NCBI RefSeq assembly: GCF_005144475.1 | Contig: NZ_SWJZ01000026.1 | Span: 1 to 64,000, forward strand | Direction of reading: 5' to 3' | DNA from: Rhodobacter capsulatus | Lineage (GTDB): Bacteria; Pseudomonadota; Alphaproteobacteria; Rhodobacterales; Rhodobacteraceae | DNA length: 64,000 nucleotides | Shown: in pieces, positions 16,111 through 25,248 of the stretch | Position numbering within the stretch: position 1 is the first letter of the stretch | Layout of the letters: each line of letters starts with the position of its first letter | Translations under genes and position numbers: made by a program | Notes under the pieces: generated by a model | Told to the model about the DNA's origin: nothing | The model's input: the letters and a program-made list of their open reading frames with translations, nothing else | Database searches by the model: none

Positions 16111-17820
16111 TCAGAAGGTCACGAGATCGTGCATCAGCACTTGCTCGACGATCGGGCCAAGCGCGAGCGCGGGGAAGAATTGCAGCCCGCCGAGGATCAC
16201 GATCACCCCCACCAGCAGCCCGACGAACAGGGCCGAGGTGGTGGGAAACGTGCCCGCGGAAGCCGCGATACGGGGTTTGGTCACCAGCGCCCCGGCCATC
16301 GCCAGTACCGGCAGCACATAGGCGAAACGGCCCAGCATCATCGCGATGCCAAGGGTGGTGTTGAACCAGGGCGTGTTGGCATTGAGCCCGGCGAAAGCCG
16401 AACCGTTGTTGCCCGCCGCCGAGGAATAGGCGTAAAGCAGCTCGCTCAGCCCGTGCGGGCCGGCATTGTTCAGGCTGGCCAGCGCCGAGGGCAGCAGCGC
16501 CGAGGCCGAGGTGAAGCCAAGGATCACCAGCGGCAGGATCAGCACCGCCAGAACCGCCAGCCGGATTTCCCGCGCCTCGATCTTCTTGCCCAGAAACTCG
16601 GGGCTGCGCCCGACCATCAGACCGGCGACAAAGACCGAGAGCACGCAAAACACCACCATGCCGTAAAGCCCGGATCCGACGCCGCCCGGCAGCACCTCGC
16701 CCAGCTGCATCAGCACCATCGGCACCAGACCGCCCAGCGGCGTCAGGCTGTCGTGCATCGTGTTCACCGCGCCGCAGGAAAGCCCGGTGGTCACCGCGAT
16801 GAACAGGGCCGACATCGCCTGTCCGAAGCGGACCTCCTTGCCCTCCATGTTGCCCGCGAGCGGATCAAGCCCCAGCGCGGTCATATGCGGGGTGCCGGTG
16901 GTCTCGGCCCAATAGACAACCGCCGTCGCCGCGATCAGCAACAGCCCCATCGCGGCAAGGATCGCCCAGCCCTGCCGCTCTGACCCGACCATCCGGCCGA
17001 AGGTGATCGGCAGCGCCGCCGAGATCGCCAGCATCGCCCAGATCACCAGCCCGTTCGAGAGCCCCGAGGGGTTTTCCAGCGGATGCGCCGAATTGGCGTT
17101 GAAGAAGCCGCCGCCATTGGTGCCGAGCTGCTTGATCGCTTCCTGACTGGCCATCGGCCCCATCGAGATGCTCTGCGACGCGCCTTCGAGCGTCGTCGCC
17201 CCGACCGCGTCGGTCAGCGTCTGCGGCACACCGAGCGCCACCAGCGCCAGCGCCACAAGGATCGCCAGCGGCAAAAGCACGTAAAGCGTCGCCCGGGTCA
17301 TGTCGACCCAGAAATTGCCCAGCGCTTCGGTGCCCGCCCGCGCGAAAGCCCGCGTCACCGCCATGGCCAGCGCGATCCCGGTGGCGGCCGAGAGGAAATT
17401 CTGCACCGCAAGCCCGGCCATCTGGCTGAACGGGCTCATCGTGGTTTCGCCCGCATAGGACTGCCAGTTGGTGTTGGTCAGAAAGCTGGCGGCGGTGTTG
17501 AAGGCCAGATCCGCGGGCAGGCCGGGCAGCTGGCCGGGGTTGAAGGGCATCAGCCCCTGCGCCCGCAAGATCAGGTAGAGCGCGGCAAACCCCGCCGCGC
17601 TGAAGGCCAGCATCGCAAAGGCATAGCCCAGCCAGCCCTGTTCGCGTTCGGGCGTGACGCCTGCGAGACGGTAAAGCCCGCGCTCGACCGGGTGCAGCAG
17701 CGGATGCAGAAAAGTGCGTTCACCGCTGAACAGGCGCGCCATGTAGCGGCCGAGTGGCACCGCCGTCGCCAGCGTGCACAGCAATACGGCCGCGATCTGC
17801 AGCCATCCGAAAAGTGTCAT
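16111..17820 (-). CDS. kdpA: Potassium-transporting ATPase channel subunit KdpA
   Basis: The product is 569 residues with about ten membrane spans and the selectivity-filter-like loops of the Trk/KdpA superfamily, including [29 protein letters not shown] and [13 protein letters not shown]. It is the potassium-binding channel of the Kdp pump. It starts 20 bp after kdpF with GGAGATCCCC upstream of the ATG, and is followed by kdpB. Confidence 0.96.
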   Translation of the reverse strand: MTLFGWLQIAAVLLCTLATAVPLGRYMARLFSGERTFLHPLLHPVERGLYRLAGVTPEREQGWLGYAFAMLAFSAAGFAALYLILRAQGLMPFNPGQLPGLPADLAFNTAASFLTNTNWQSYAGETTMSPFSQMAGLAVQNFLSAATGIALAMAVTRAFARAGTEALGNFWVDMTRATLYVLLPLAILVALALVALGVPQTLTDAVGATTLEGASQSISMGPMASQEAIKQLGTNGGGFFNANSAHPLENPSGLSNGLVIWAMLAISAALPITFGRMVGSERQGWAILAAMGLLLIAATAVVYWAETTGTPHMTALGLDPLAGNMEGKEVRFGQAMSALFIAVTTGLSCGAVNTMHDSLTPLGGLVPMVLMQLGEVLPGGVGSGLYGMVVFCVLSVFVAGLMVGRSPEFLGKKIEAREIRLAVLAVLILPLVILGFTSASALLPSALASLNNAGPHGLSELLYAYSSAAGNNGSAFAGLNANTPWFNTTLGIAMMLGRFAYVLPVLAMAGALVTKPRIAASAGTFPTTSALFVGLLVGVIVILGGLQFFPALALGPIVEQVLMHDLVTF

Positions 17821-17839
17821 GGGGATCTCCTGTGCCCGC

Positions 17840-17926
17840 TCAGAATTTCTCGGGCGCGATCAGGGTGAGGATCAGATAGGCGCCGACCAGAAGCGCCACG
17901 ACAAGGCCAAGACCGGCTTCAAGCAT
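17840..17926 (-). CDS. kdpF: Small Kdp subunit KdpF
   Basis: The product is 28 residues, [20 protein letters not shown] followed by TLIAPEKF: a single membrane helix ending in the PEKF tail typical of KdpF. KdpF is a lipid-like stabiliser of the KdpABC complex. It lies directly ahead of kdpA, in its usual place, and starts 2 bp after the stop of a second tiny gene. Confidence 0.88.
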   Translation of the reverse strand: MLEAGLGLVVALLVGAYLILTLIAPEKF

Positions 17927-17928
17927 GA

Positions 17929-18012
17929 TCAGGCCCGCGCCAGCAGCACGGCATAAAGCGCGAACAGCGCGATCAGCCCGAGGCCAAGGCCGGCAAAAAG
18001 GATATCGGACAT
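17929..18012 (-). CDS. 27-residue membrane peptide ahead of kdpF
   Basis: The frame encodes MSDILFAGLGLGLIALFALY followed by AVLLARA, a single hydrophobic helix. It has a good ribosome site (GGAGACC about 5 nt before the ATG at 18012), and its stop is 2 bp from the kdpF start, so kdpF is probably translated by coupling from it. Similar small frames occur ahead of kdpF in other proteobacteria, but I cannot assign a function. An accessory or second KdpF-like stabiliser of the pump is the obvious guess. Confidence 0.6.
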   Translation of the reverse strand: MSDILFAGLGLGLIALFALYAVLLARA

Positions 18013-18168
18013 CGAGGGTCTCCCTGGTGCATCGAAAAGGTGCCCGGAAGATCGCGCCGGAGCGCATCAGGGATCGATAGCGAAAGCACCCGCGCGGCAT
18101 AAGGAAGGTGCAAGGAAACCGGGGGGCTTCGCCTTGCCGCCGGGGTCGGCGCGCCCTATGCCTGTCCG

Positions 18169-18516
18169 ATGCGTATCCTGGACAACATCATCAGCGACCG
18201 CGGCTCGAAATATGCGGTGTCGGGCGGGCCCTGCGCGACCGAGGCGGAGGCGAAAGCCTTCGTCAAGGCGCTGTGCCGGGACAAGAAATTCGCCAGGGCG
18301 ACGCACAACAGCTGGGCCGTCCTGACCGCCGGGGGGGCGCTGAAGACCGACGATGGCGAGACGGGGGCGGGTCTGGTGATCCTGCGCATGCTGGAACGCG
18401 CGGGGCTGCGCGATCACATCATCGTCGTGACGCGCTGGTATGGCGGCAAGCCTCTCGGCGGAGACCGCTTCCGCCATGTGCAGGAGGCGGTGCGGATCTA
18501 TCTTGAGGCGCCCTGA
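18169..18516 (+). CDS. YigZ/IMPACT-family protein
   Basis: The product is 115 residues and consists of the UPF0029/IMPACT N-terminal domain: KKFARATHNSWAV, DDGETGAGLVILRMLER and VVTRWYGGKPLGGDRF are the family signatures. It lacks the C-terminal domain found in full-length YigZ (about 200 residues), so it is a short version. Its biochemical role is not established. It is divergent from the kdp operon; the ATG at 18169 has no strong ribosome site, so the start is uncertain. Confidence 0.8.
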   Translation: MRILDNIISDRGSKYAVSGGPCATEAEAKAFVKALCRDKKFARATHNSWAVLTAGGALKTDDGETGAGLVILRMLERAGLRDHIIVVTRWYGGKPLGGDRFRHVQEAVRIYLEAP

Positions 18517-18557
18517 GGCCGCCATCGTCCGCCCGGGACGGCGCGGCGCTGCGGGGG

Positions 18558-19475
18558 TCAGGGCGTCTGCGGCACCAGCCCCTTGCGGATCGCGACCGCA
18601 TCGCGGCCGGGGGGCGCGCCGAACATGCGCCGATAGTCGCGGCTGAACTGCGAGGGGCTTTCATAGCCGATCGCATAGCCGACCCGGGCGACATCGGCGC
18701 CGTCGGACAAAAGCAGCCGCCGCGCCTCCTGCAGGCGCAGCTGCTTTTGGTATTGCACCGGGGTCATGGCCGTCACCGCCTTGAAATGGCGATGAAAGGT
18801 GGCGGGGCTCATGCCCGCGACCTCGGCCAGCGCGGCGATGGTGAGCGGTTCGGCGAACCGCGCCCGGATCTGCGCGATGCTGCGGCCGAGCCGCGCCGCA
18901 GGACTGCCCGCAAGCCCGATCTGGCGCAGCCCCGGCGCCATCGGGCCGTTCAGAAGCCGCCAGGTGATTTCCCGCCGGATCAGCGGTGACAGGATCGCAA
19001 GGTCGTGCGGCCGCGCGCACAGGCCCAGCAGCCGGCACAGCGGCTCGAGAAGCTCCGCCCCGAGGTCATGAACCGCCAGCGCCGGGCTGGTCGGCGGGGC
19101 GGCGGTCTCGCCCGTTTCCAAAAGCAGTTCCGCAATCGTCGCGGGATCGAGCCCAAGGCTGAGGGCGAGATAGGGGCGTTCCGGGCTGGCCTCGGTGATC
19201 TCGGCGCGGATCGGCACCTCCATCGAGGCGATCAGGCATTTTCCCGCGTCATAGCAAAAGGCGCGGTCCCCCAGCATGCTGATCTTCGCGCCCTGCACCA
19301 CGACGCACAGCGAGGGGCGGTAAACCGCATGAATCGGCCCGGTCGGGGCCGAAACCGAGGTCAGATACAGCCCCTCAAGGGGCGTTTCGCGGCCATGCGC
19401 CTGCCACAGGCGGGTGATCGCGTCTCTCAGGGGGGCAAGGCGGTCTGTGTCCATGATCTGCAGGCTATCCGTCAT
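18558..19475 (-). CDS. AraC-family transcriptional regulator (AraC_N type)
   Basis: The product is 305 residues. The N-terminal AraC_N domain includes GLYLTSVSAPTGPIHAVYRP and SLCVVVQGAK; the C-terminal pair of helix-turn-helices includes LAEVAGMSPATFHRHFKAVT and VGYAIGYESPSQFSRDYRR, followed by FGAPPGRD. Regulators of this subfamily usually control a neighbouring oxidoreductase. It is divergent from the aldo/keto reductase at 19628, with about 150 bp between, so that gene is the likely target. The ATG at 19475 was preferred over a TTG 48 bp upstream. Confidence 0.85.
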   Translation of the reverse strand: MTDSLQIMDTDRLAPLRDAITRLWQAHGRETPLEGLYLTSVSAPTGPIHAVYRPSLCVVVQGAKISMLGDRAFCYDAGKCLIASMEVPIRAEITEASPERPYLALSLGLDPATIAELLLETGETAAPPTSPALAVHDLGAELLEPLCRLLGLCARPHDLAILSPLIRREITWRLLNGPMAPGLRQIGLAGSPAARLGRSIAQIRARFAEPLTIAALAEVAGMSPATFHRHFKAVTAMTPVQYQKQLRLQEARRLLLSDGADVARVGYAIGYESPSQFSRDYRRMFGAPPGRDAVAIRKGLVPQTP

Positions 19476-19627
19476 CGCGGCGCGGCGCAGCCCGCAATCG
19501 TGCCGAATGAGAGGATCGTGCAAGACTTCGCGAGGATCGGCGTCGCGCCCCGCGGCCTTGCGGGCCTATCTTTGCGGCGACCGGGCAGCCCATCGCGCCC
19601 CGGCTTTTCCGATCGAAAGGACAGATC

Positions 19628-20662
19628 ATGCGCTATCGCCCCCTTGGCCCGAGCGGCCTTCTGGTGTCCGAGCTTTGCCTTGGCACGATGACCTTTGGCG
19701 GCTCGGAGGGGATCTGGGGCCAGATCGGCCAGCTGCGCCAGCCCGAGGCCGATGCGCTGGTGCAGACCGCCTTTGACGCCGGGATCAATTTCATCGACAC
19801 GGCGAATGTCTATGCCGGCGGCGAGAGCGAGCGGATCCTGGGCCAGTCGATCCGCAACCTCGGCCTTGCCCGCGACGATCTGGTGATCGCGACCAAGGTG
19901 ATGGGGCCGATGGGGGCGGGGCCGAACGGCTGCGGCGCGTCGCGGGCGCATATCCTGGCGCAGGCGAAGGCCAGCCTTGCCCGGCTGCAGATGGAGCACA
20001 TCGACCTTTACCAGATCCACGGCTTCGACCCGGTGACGCCGATCGCGGAAACGCTTGAAGCGCTGGATACGCTGGTGCGGCAGGGGCATGTGCGCCATAT
20101 CGGGCTGTCGAACTGGGCGGCCTGGCAGATCGTCAAGGCGGTGGGCATTGCCGAGGCGCGGCAGCTGGCGCCGATCCTGTCGTTGCAGGCCTATTACACG
20201 CTCGTCGGCCGCGATCTGGAACGCGAGATCGTGCCGATGCTGCAAAGCGAGGGCCTCGGGCTGCTGGTCTGGAGCCCGCTGGCGGGCGGGTTCCTGTCGG
20301 GCAAATACAGCGGCGGCACGGCAACCGAGGGGCGGCGGGCGGCCTTCAACTTCCCGCCCGTCGATCTGGCGCGGGGGGATGCGGTGGTTGCCGCGGCGCG
20401 CGAGATCGCCGCGGCCAAGGGCTGCAGCGTGGCGCAGGTGGCGCTGGCCTGGCTTCTGCATCAGCCGGTGGTGACCTCGGTGATCGTGGGGGCGAAGCGG
20501 GTCGATCAGCTGGCCGACAACATCAACGCGACCGGGGTGCAGCTTTCGGCCGAGGATCTGGCGGCGCTTGAGGCGGTGACGGCGCTTGCCGCGGAATATC
20601 CGGGCTGGATGCTGGAGCGCCAGGCGCAATACCGCGCCCCCTTCGCCGCGCCGAAGCGCTGA
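19628..20662 (+). CDS. Aldo/keto reductase
   Basis: The product is 344 residues, a (beta/alpha)8 NADPH-dependent aldo/keto reductase. The catalytic tetrad is visible: Asp and Tyr in INFIDTANVYAGGESE, Lys in VIATKVMG and His in YQIHGFDP; GHVRHIGLSNWAAWQ follows. It belongs to the YajO/Tas-like subgroup often annotated as oxidoreductase of unknown substrate. GAAAGGACAGATC precedes the ATG. It is divergent from an AraC regulator, which probably controls it. Confidence 0.9.
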   Translation: MRYRPLGPSGLLVSELCLGTMTFGGSEGIWGQIGQLRQPEADALVQTAFDAGINFIDTANVYAGGESERILGQSIRNLGLARDDLVIATKVMGPMGAGPNGCGASRAHILAQAKASLARLQMEHIDLYQIHGFDPVTPIAETLEALDTLVRQGHVRHIGLSNWAAWQIVKAVGIAEARQLAPILSLQAYYTLVGRDLEREIVPMLQSEGLGLLVWSPLAGGFLSGKYSGGTATEGRRAAFNFPPVDLARGDAVVAAAREIAAAKGCSVAQVALAWLLHQPVVTSVIVGAKRVDQLADNINATGVQLSAEDLAALEAVTALAAEYPGWMLERQAQYRAPFAAPKR

Positions 20663-20668
20663 GCGCCC

Positions 20669-20698
20669 GGCCCGCCCGCCGCTGGCGCGCAGGCCGGG
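20669..20698. terminator. Bidirectional terminator-like hairpin
   Basis: CCCGGCC at 20669-20675 pairs with GGCCGGG at 20692-20698 between the convergent aldo/keto reductase and siderophore-interacting protein genes. No T-run is present. Confidence 0.35.
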
Positions 20699-20705
20699 AC
20701 GTCGG

Positions 20706-21467
20706 TCAGTCCGCGAGGGATTTGACCGAGGTGTCGGCCTGCCCCTGCACCCAATAGCCCGCCGCCTTGATCCAGGCGGGGGACATGCCGCGGGCCAGCA
20801 GCGCCGCGCGCAGGGCTTTTGCCACCCCCGCCTCGGCCGCGATCCAGGCGAACAGGCCCGCGCCCGGGGCGATCCCGGCCAGTGCCGCCAGCAGCGGCGC
20901 CGGGTCTGCGGCCTGCGCGGCCGGGCGGGTGACCCAAAGCGCCTGATGCCGGGCCGCGGTTTCAAATTCTTGCCGGTCCGCTTCCGAGGGCACCGCGACA
21001 AGGCTTGTGACGGGCGTTCCCGCCGCCAGTTCCTCGATCCGGCGGCCGATCGCGGGCAGCGCGGTCTCGTCGCCGATCAGGAGCCAATGCGTGATCGGGC
21101 CGGTGATCACGGCAGAACCGCGCGGGCCGCCGATGCCGACGCTGTCGCCCGGCTGCGCCGCGCGCGCCCAGTCGGCGGCCGGTCCGCCGGGGTGGTCGAC
21201 GAAATCCAGCGTCAGTTCCCGGCGCAGGGCGTCGAAGCGGCGGGGGGTGTAGTCGCGCATCTGCGGCTGCGCCCCGTCGGTTTCGGGGCCAAGCAGGAGC
21301 TTGACGTGATCATCGGGCGCAAGGCTTTGAAAATCCGCCAGATCCTCGCCGCCCAGCACCACCCGGATCATCGCGGGGGTCAGGTGGCGGACGCTGCGGA
21401 CGGTCAGGATGCGCCGCTTCGGCTCTTGCCGGAAACGCTGCAGCTGCGGGGCAGGGGTGTCGGTCAT
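20706..21467 (-). CDS. Siderophore-interacting protein (FAD-linked ferric reductase, SIP type)
   Basis: The product is 253 residues. It has the FAD-binding domain with MRDYTPRRFDALRRELTLDF and GGPRGS, then the SIP NADPH domain (THWLLIGDETALPAIGRRIE) and the C-terminal KALRAALLARGMSPAWIKAAGYW typical of ViuB/YqjH ferric-siderophore reductases. These proteins release iron from imported siderophores in the cytoplasm. No transporter or receptor gene is adjacent; the receptor remnant at 8.6-9.1 kb is 12 kb away. Confidence 0.9.
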   Translation of the reverse strand: MTDTPAPQLQRFRQEPKRRILTVRSVRHLTPAMIRVVLGGEDLADFQSLAPDDHVKLLLGPETDGAQPQMRDYTPRRFDALRRELTLDFVDHPGGPAADWARAAQPGDSVGIGGPRGSAVITGPITHWLLIGDETALPAIGRRIEELAAGTPVTSLVAVPSEADRQEFETAARHQALWVTRPAAQAADPAPLLAALAGIAPGAGLFAWIAAEAGVAKALRAALLARGMSPAWIKAAGYWVQGQADTSVKSLAD

Positions 21468-21772
21468 CTTCGGTCTCTCTGTCCGGCCCGGCCTCGGATG
21501 CGCCGATCCAAACGCACCAAGACACGGGCCCGTTGGCGGCCTGTGTCGGTGCGTTGAGTGACGTTAACGCTTACGATGGATCTTGCGCAGGATGATCCGG
21601 CCAGAGCGCCCCCGGCAAGGGCCGTCGCGCAAGATCACGGCAATGTCAGCGCCGCCGAACAGGGGGCATTCCCCCGGGCAGAGAATTTCCTTCTGAAAAA
21701 CCCCCGTCTTTGGAATTCAATTTGGCTGCTGAATGTGCAAAAAATCCACTAATTAAGTCGTGATAATGGACC
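21468..21772. promoter_or_regulatory. Divergent control region ahead of the Soe-type operon
   Basis: This 305-bp region holds a perfect 10-bp inverted repeat (GATCTTGCGC at 21579-21588 and GCGCAAGATC at 21627-21636), a GGGGG-CATT-CCCCC hairpin at about 21662-21675, and an AT-rich segment at 21735-21770 abutting the start at 21773. A 64-codon open frame crosses it but resembles nothing known and has no ribosome site. The AT-rich segment contains a copy of the 18-bp motif shared with other sulfur genes, on the minus strand at 21749-21766. Confidence 0.5.
21749..21766 (-). promoter_or_regulatory. Copy of the shared sulfur-gene motif ahead of soeA
   Basis: TTATCACGACTTAATTAG on the minus strand matches 13 of 18 positions of the copy at 50364-50381. 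It ends 6 bp before the soeA start, a position suited to repression or to overlap with the ribosome site. It is the weakest of four copies. Confidence 0.4.
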
Positions 21773-24535
21773 ATGACCGCGCAACCGCCTTCCGACACCG
21801 ACGAGATTCGCAAGACCACCTGTTACATGTGTGCCTGCCGCTGCGGCATCGACGTGCATCTGCGCGCGGGCAAGCTGCGCACCATCGAGGGCAACCGGGA
21901 TCATCCGGTCAACCGCGGCGTGATCTGCGCCAAGGGGGCGGCGGGGATCCAGCAGGTGACCGCGCCCGCCCGGCTGCGCGCGCCGCTCAAGCGGGTGGGG
22001 CCGCGGGGCCTTGGCACCTTCGAGGAAATCAGCTGGGACGAGGCGCTTGACATCGCCACCGGCTGGCTGGCGCCGATCCGGGCCAAGGCGCCGGAAAAGC
22101 TGGCCTTTTTCACCGGCCGCGATCAGTCGCAAAGCTTCACCGGCTGGTGGGCGCAGGCCTTCGGCACGCCGAATTTCGCGGCGCATGGCGGGTTTTGCTC
22201 GGTCAATGTCGCGGCGGCGGGGATCATGTCGATCGGCGGCGCGTTTTGGGAATTCGGCGAACCGGACTGGGAACGGGCGAAGATCCTGGTGCTCTTCGGC
22301 GTCGCCGAGGATCACGACAGCAATCCGATCAAGCGCGGTCTGGGGGCGATGAAGGCGCGCGGCGCCCGCATCGTTTCGGTCAATCCGATCCGCACCGGCT
22401 ACAACGCCGTCGCCGATGACTGGCTGGGCCTCACGCCCGGCACCGACGGGCTGTTGATCCTGGCGCTGGTGCACGAACTGCTGGTCGCGGGGCGGATCGA
22501 TCTGGATTATCTGGCCCGCTTCACCGATGCGCCCTGCCTTCTGATCCCGGGCGAGGGGCCGGAAAGCGGGCTTTACCTGCGCGACGATACCGGCCGGGCG
22601 CTGGTGATCGACCGCCGCAGCGGGGCGCTTGCGCCCTTTGACGACGAGGGCGTCGAGCCCGATCTGCGCGGGCGTTGGCCCGGCCATCGCACCGTCTTCG
22701 AGACCCTGGCCGAGCGCTATCTGCATCCGCGTCATGCCGCCGCGGCGGTGGCCGGGCAGGTCGGCATCCCCGCCGAGCGGATCCGGGCGCTGGCGGCGGA
22801 ACTGGCCCGCGTGGCCTTTGACGAAGCGATCACGCTTGACCGGCCCTGGGTGGATTTCCGCGGCCATCGCCATGACCGGATGATCGGCCGCCCGGTCGGT
22901 TTTCACGCCATGCGCGGGATCGCCGCGCATGCGAACGGCTTTCAGACCGCCCGCGCGCTGCATCTTTTGCAGATGCTTCTGGGCGCGATCGAGACCCCGG
23001 GGGGCCTGCGCTTCAAGCCGCCCTATCCGAAGCCGCTGGCCGCCCATCCGGTGCCGCATTTTGCGGCCGAACCGGGCCAGCCGCTCAAGGGCCCGCATCT
23101 GGGCTTTCCGCGTTCCCCCGCCGATCTGGCGCTTTTGCCCGATGGCAGCCCGGCCCGGATCGACGCAGCCTTCAGCTGGGAAAATCCCTTTTCCGCCCAT
23201 GGCCTGATGCAACGGGTGATCGGCAATGCCCATGCCGGGCGGCCCTACCGGATCGACACGCTCTTTCTTTACATGGCCAACATGGCGTGGAACTCCTCGA
23301 TGAACCCGGCCGAGGTGGCGCGGATGCTGACGGATTGCGACGCGGCGGGCGATTACGTCATTCCGCACATCATCCTGTCGGACGCCTATGCCAGCGAGAC
23401 CGTGGCCTACGCCGATCTGGTGCTGCCCGACACGACTTACCTGGAACGCCATGACGCGATCAGCCTGCTGGATCGGCCGATCGGACGCGGCGACCGGCTG
23501 GCGGATTCGATCCGCTGGCCGGTGATGGCGCCCGACCGCGACGTGCGGCCGTTTCAATCGGTGCTGTGCGATCTGGGCGCGCGGCTGGGCCTGCCCGGCT
23601 TTGTCACCGCCGAGGGTCAGCCCGCCTTTCGCGATTATGCCGATTACCTGATCCACCACCAGCGCCGCCCCGGCATCGGCCCCCTGGCGGGCTGGCGCGG
23701 CGATGGCACCTGCCACGGCCGCGGCGCGCCGAACCCGGCGCAGCTGGACCGGTACATCGAAAACGGCGGCGTGTTTCAGGCGGAAATCCCGCCCGAGGCG
23801 CAGTTCTTCAAGCCCTGGAACCGGGCCTGGCAGGAGTGGGCGATGACGATGGGGCTGCAGGACAAGCCGCAGCCCTATCTGTTCAGCCTCTGGTGCGAGC
23901 CGCTGCGGCGCTTTCAGCTGGCGGCCGAGGGGCACGGGACGCCGCAACCGCCCGATCATCTGCGCCTGCCGCTTCTGGCCGCGATGGACCCGCTGCCGCA
24001 TTGGACGGCGGTGCAAAACACCGACACCGCGGCCGACTATCCGCTGCATGCGCTGACGCAGCGCCCGCCCGCGATGTATCATTCCTGGGGCTCGATGAAC
24101 GCCTGGCTGCGGCAGATCCTGGGGCAGAACCTGCTTTACATCCCGAAATCGGTCTGGCGCGACAAGGGCTTTCGCACCGGCGACTGGGCGCGGGTGATCT
24201 CGCCGCATGGGGCGATCGAGGTGCCCGTCGCGCCGATGGCGGCGCTGAACCCGCAGACGGTCTGGACCTGGAATGCGATCGGCAAGCGGCGGGGCGCCTG
24301 GGGGCTGTCGAACGCCGCGCCCGAGGCCGAAAAGGGCTTTCTGCTCAATCACCTGATGGATGATCTGCTGCCGCCCGACGGCGCGGGCGCGCGGGCGTGG
24401 AACGCCGATCCGGTGACCGGGCAGGCGGCCTGGTTCGACCTGCGGGTGCGGATCGAGCGGATCGGGCGGCGCCGCTTCAGCCTGCCGCAATTCCCCGGCC
24501 TGTCGCTGAAGATCCTGCGCCGGAGACCCGCATGA
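21773..24535 (+). CDS. soeA: Molybdopterin oxidoreductase catalytic subunit, SoeA-like sulfite dehydrogenase
   Basis: The product is 920 residues of the DMSO-reductase family. The N-terminal iron-sulfur motif is CX2CX3CX27C (Cys17, 20, 24 and 52). The likely molybdenum ligand is Cys142 in HGGFCSVNVAA. There is no twin-arginine signal, so the enzyme should face the cytoplasm, as the SoeABC sulfite dehydrogenase of purple sulfur bacteria does. The operon order (catalytic subunit, four-cluster ferredoxin, DmsC-type anchor) is that of SoeABC. The surroundings (taurine degradation releasing sulfite, sulfur assimilation) support sulfite as substrate. Thiosulfate/polysulfide reductase is the main alternative. 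Confidence 0.78.
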   Translation: MTAQPPSDTDEIRKTTCYMCACRCGIDVHLRAGKLRTIEGNRDHPVNRGVICAKGAAGIQQVTAPARLRAPLKRVGPRGLGTFEEISWDEALDIATGWLAPIRAKAPEKLAFFTGRDQSQSFTGWWAQAFGTPNFAAHGGFCSVNVAAAGIMSIGGAFWEFGEPDWERAKILVLFGVAEDHDSNPIKRGLGAMKARGARIVSVNPIRTGYNAVADDWLGLTPGTDGLLILALVHELLVAGRIDLDYLARFTDAPCLLIPGEGPESGLYLRDDTGRALVIDRRSGALAPFDDEGVEPDLRGRWPGHRTVFETLAERYLHPRHAAAAVAGQVGIPAERIRALAAELARVAFDEAITLDRPWVDFRGHRHDRMIGRPVGFHAMRGIAAHANGFQTARALHLLQMLLGAIETPGGLRFKPPYPKPLAAHPVPHFAAEPGQPLKGPHLGFPRSPADLALLPDGSPARIDAAFSWENPFSAHGLMQRVIGNAHAGRPYRIDTLFLYMANMAWNSSMNPAEVARMLTDCDAAGDYVIPHIILSDAYASETVAYADLVLPDTTYLERHDAISLLDRPIGRGDRLADSIRWPVMAPDRDVRPFQSVLCDLGARLGLPGFVTAEGQPAFRDYADYLIHHQRRPGIGPLAGWRGDGTCHGRGAPNPAQLDRYIENGGVFQAEIPPEAQFFKPWNRAWQEWAMTMGLQDKPQPYLFSLWCEPLRRFQLAAEGHGTPQPPDHLRLPLLAAMDPLPHWTAVQNTDTAADYPLHALTQRPPAMYHSWGSMNAWLRQILGQNLLYIPKSVWRDKGFRTGDWARVISPHGAIEVPVAPMAALNPQTVWTWNAIGKRRGAWGLSNAAPEAEKGFLLNHLMDDLLPPDGAGARAWNADPVTGQAAWFDLRVRIERIGRRRFSLPQFPGLSLKILRRRPA

Positions 24536-25248
24536 GCCGAACCGCCCCCAAACGCACCCTTGTCATCGATCTTGACAGCTGCACCGGTTGTCACGCCTGC
24601 ACCATCGCCTGCAAGGGCTGGCAGAATGCGAACGAGGACACCCGGCTGCCCGATGCGGAAGCCTACGGCAAGGCCCCCTTCGGCGCCTTTCTCAACCGCG
24701 TCCATTCCTACGAGGTGATCGCGGACGGTGCCCCGGCGCAGCTGATCCATTACCCGCGCACCTGCGTGCACTGCGAAAATCCGCCCTGCGTGCCGGTCTG
24801 CCCGACCGGGGCCAGCCACCAGACCGCCGATGGTCTGGTGCAGATCGACGCCCGCCGCTGTCTGGGCTGCGGGCTTTGCGCCTGGGCCTGCCCCTATGGC
24901 GCGCGGGAACTTGACCCGGTGGCGGGGGTGATGCGCAAATGCACCCTGTGCGCCAATCGCATCGACGATCCCGCAAGGCCCGAGGAGGAGCGCATCCCCG
25001 CCTGTGTCCGCGCCTGCCCGACCGGCGCGCGGCATTTCGGCGATCCCTCCGACGCCGAAAGCCCGCTCGGCCGGTTGGTCGCCGAACGCGGCGGGTTCGC
25101 GCCGATGCCCGAGTTCGGCACGCAGCCGACGAGCCGCTATCTGCCGCCGCGGCCCAAGGATCGGCTGGGGGCGGGGGCCGGTCTGGAACCGCTCGTGCCC
25201 GGGGGCGGTCTGCAGGACTGGCTCGACAAACTGCTGGGGAGGGGCTGA
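24532..25248 (+). CDS. soeB: Iron-sulfur electron-transfer subunit, SoeB-like
   Basis: The product is 238 residues with four [4Fe-4S] motifs of the DmsB/PhsB type: CTGCHACTIACKGW, CVHCENPPCVPVCPTGA, CLGCGLCAWACPYGA and CTLC...CVRACPTGA. It would pass electrons between the molybdenum subunit and the membrane anchor. The ATG at 24532 overlaps the soeA stop (ATGA), and soeC overlaps its own stop, so the three are coupled. Lack of a signal peptide again places the complex on the cytoplasmic side. Confidence 0.85.
   Translation: MSRTAPKRTLVIDLDSCTGCHACTIACKGWQNANEDTRLPDAEAYGKAPFGAFLNRVHSYEVIADGAPAQLIHYPRTCVHCENPPCVPVCPTGASHQTADGLVQIDARRCLGCGLCAWACPYGARELDPVAGVMRKCTLCANRIDDPARPEEERIPACVRACPTGARHFGDPSDAESPLGRLVAERGGFAPMPEFGTQPTSRYLPPRPKDRLGAGAGLEPLVPGGGLQDWLDKLLGRG

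Noticed and set aside
21558-21752. A 64-codon gene upstream of soeA
   Set aside because: No ribosome site or similarity; it overlaps the inverted repeats and AT-rich promoter-like segment.
21749-24490. A 913-codon open frame antisense to soeA
   Set aside because: It lacks any protein similarity and is low-complexity Arg/Gly/Pro-rich, the expected shadow of a GC-rich gene.
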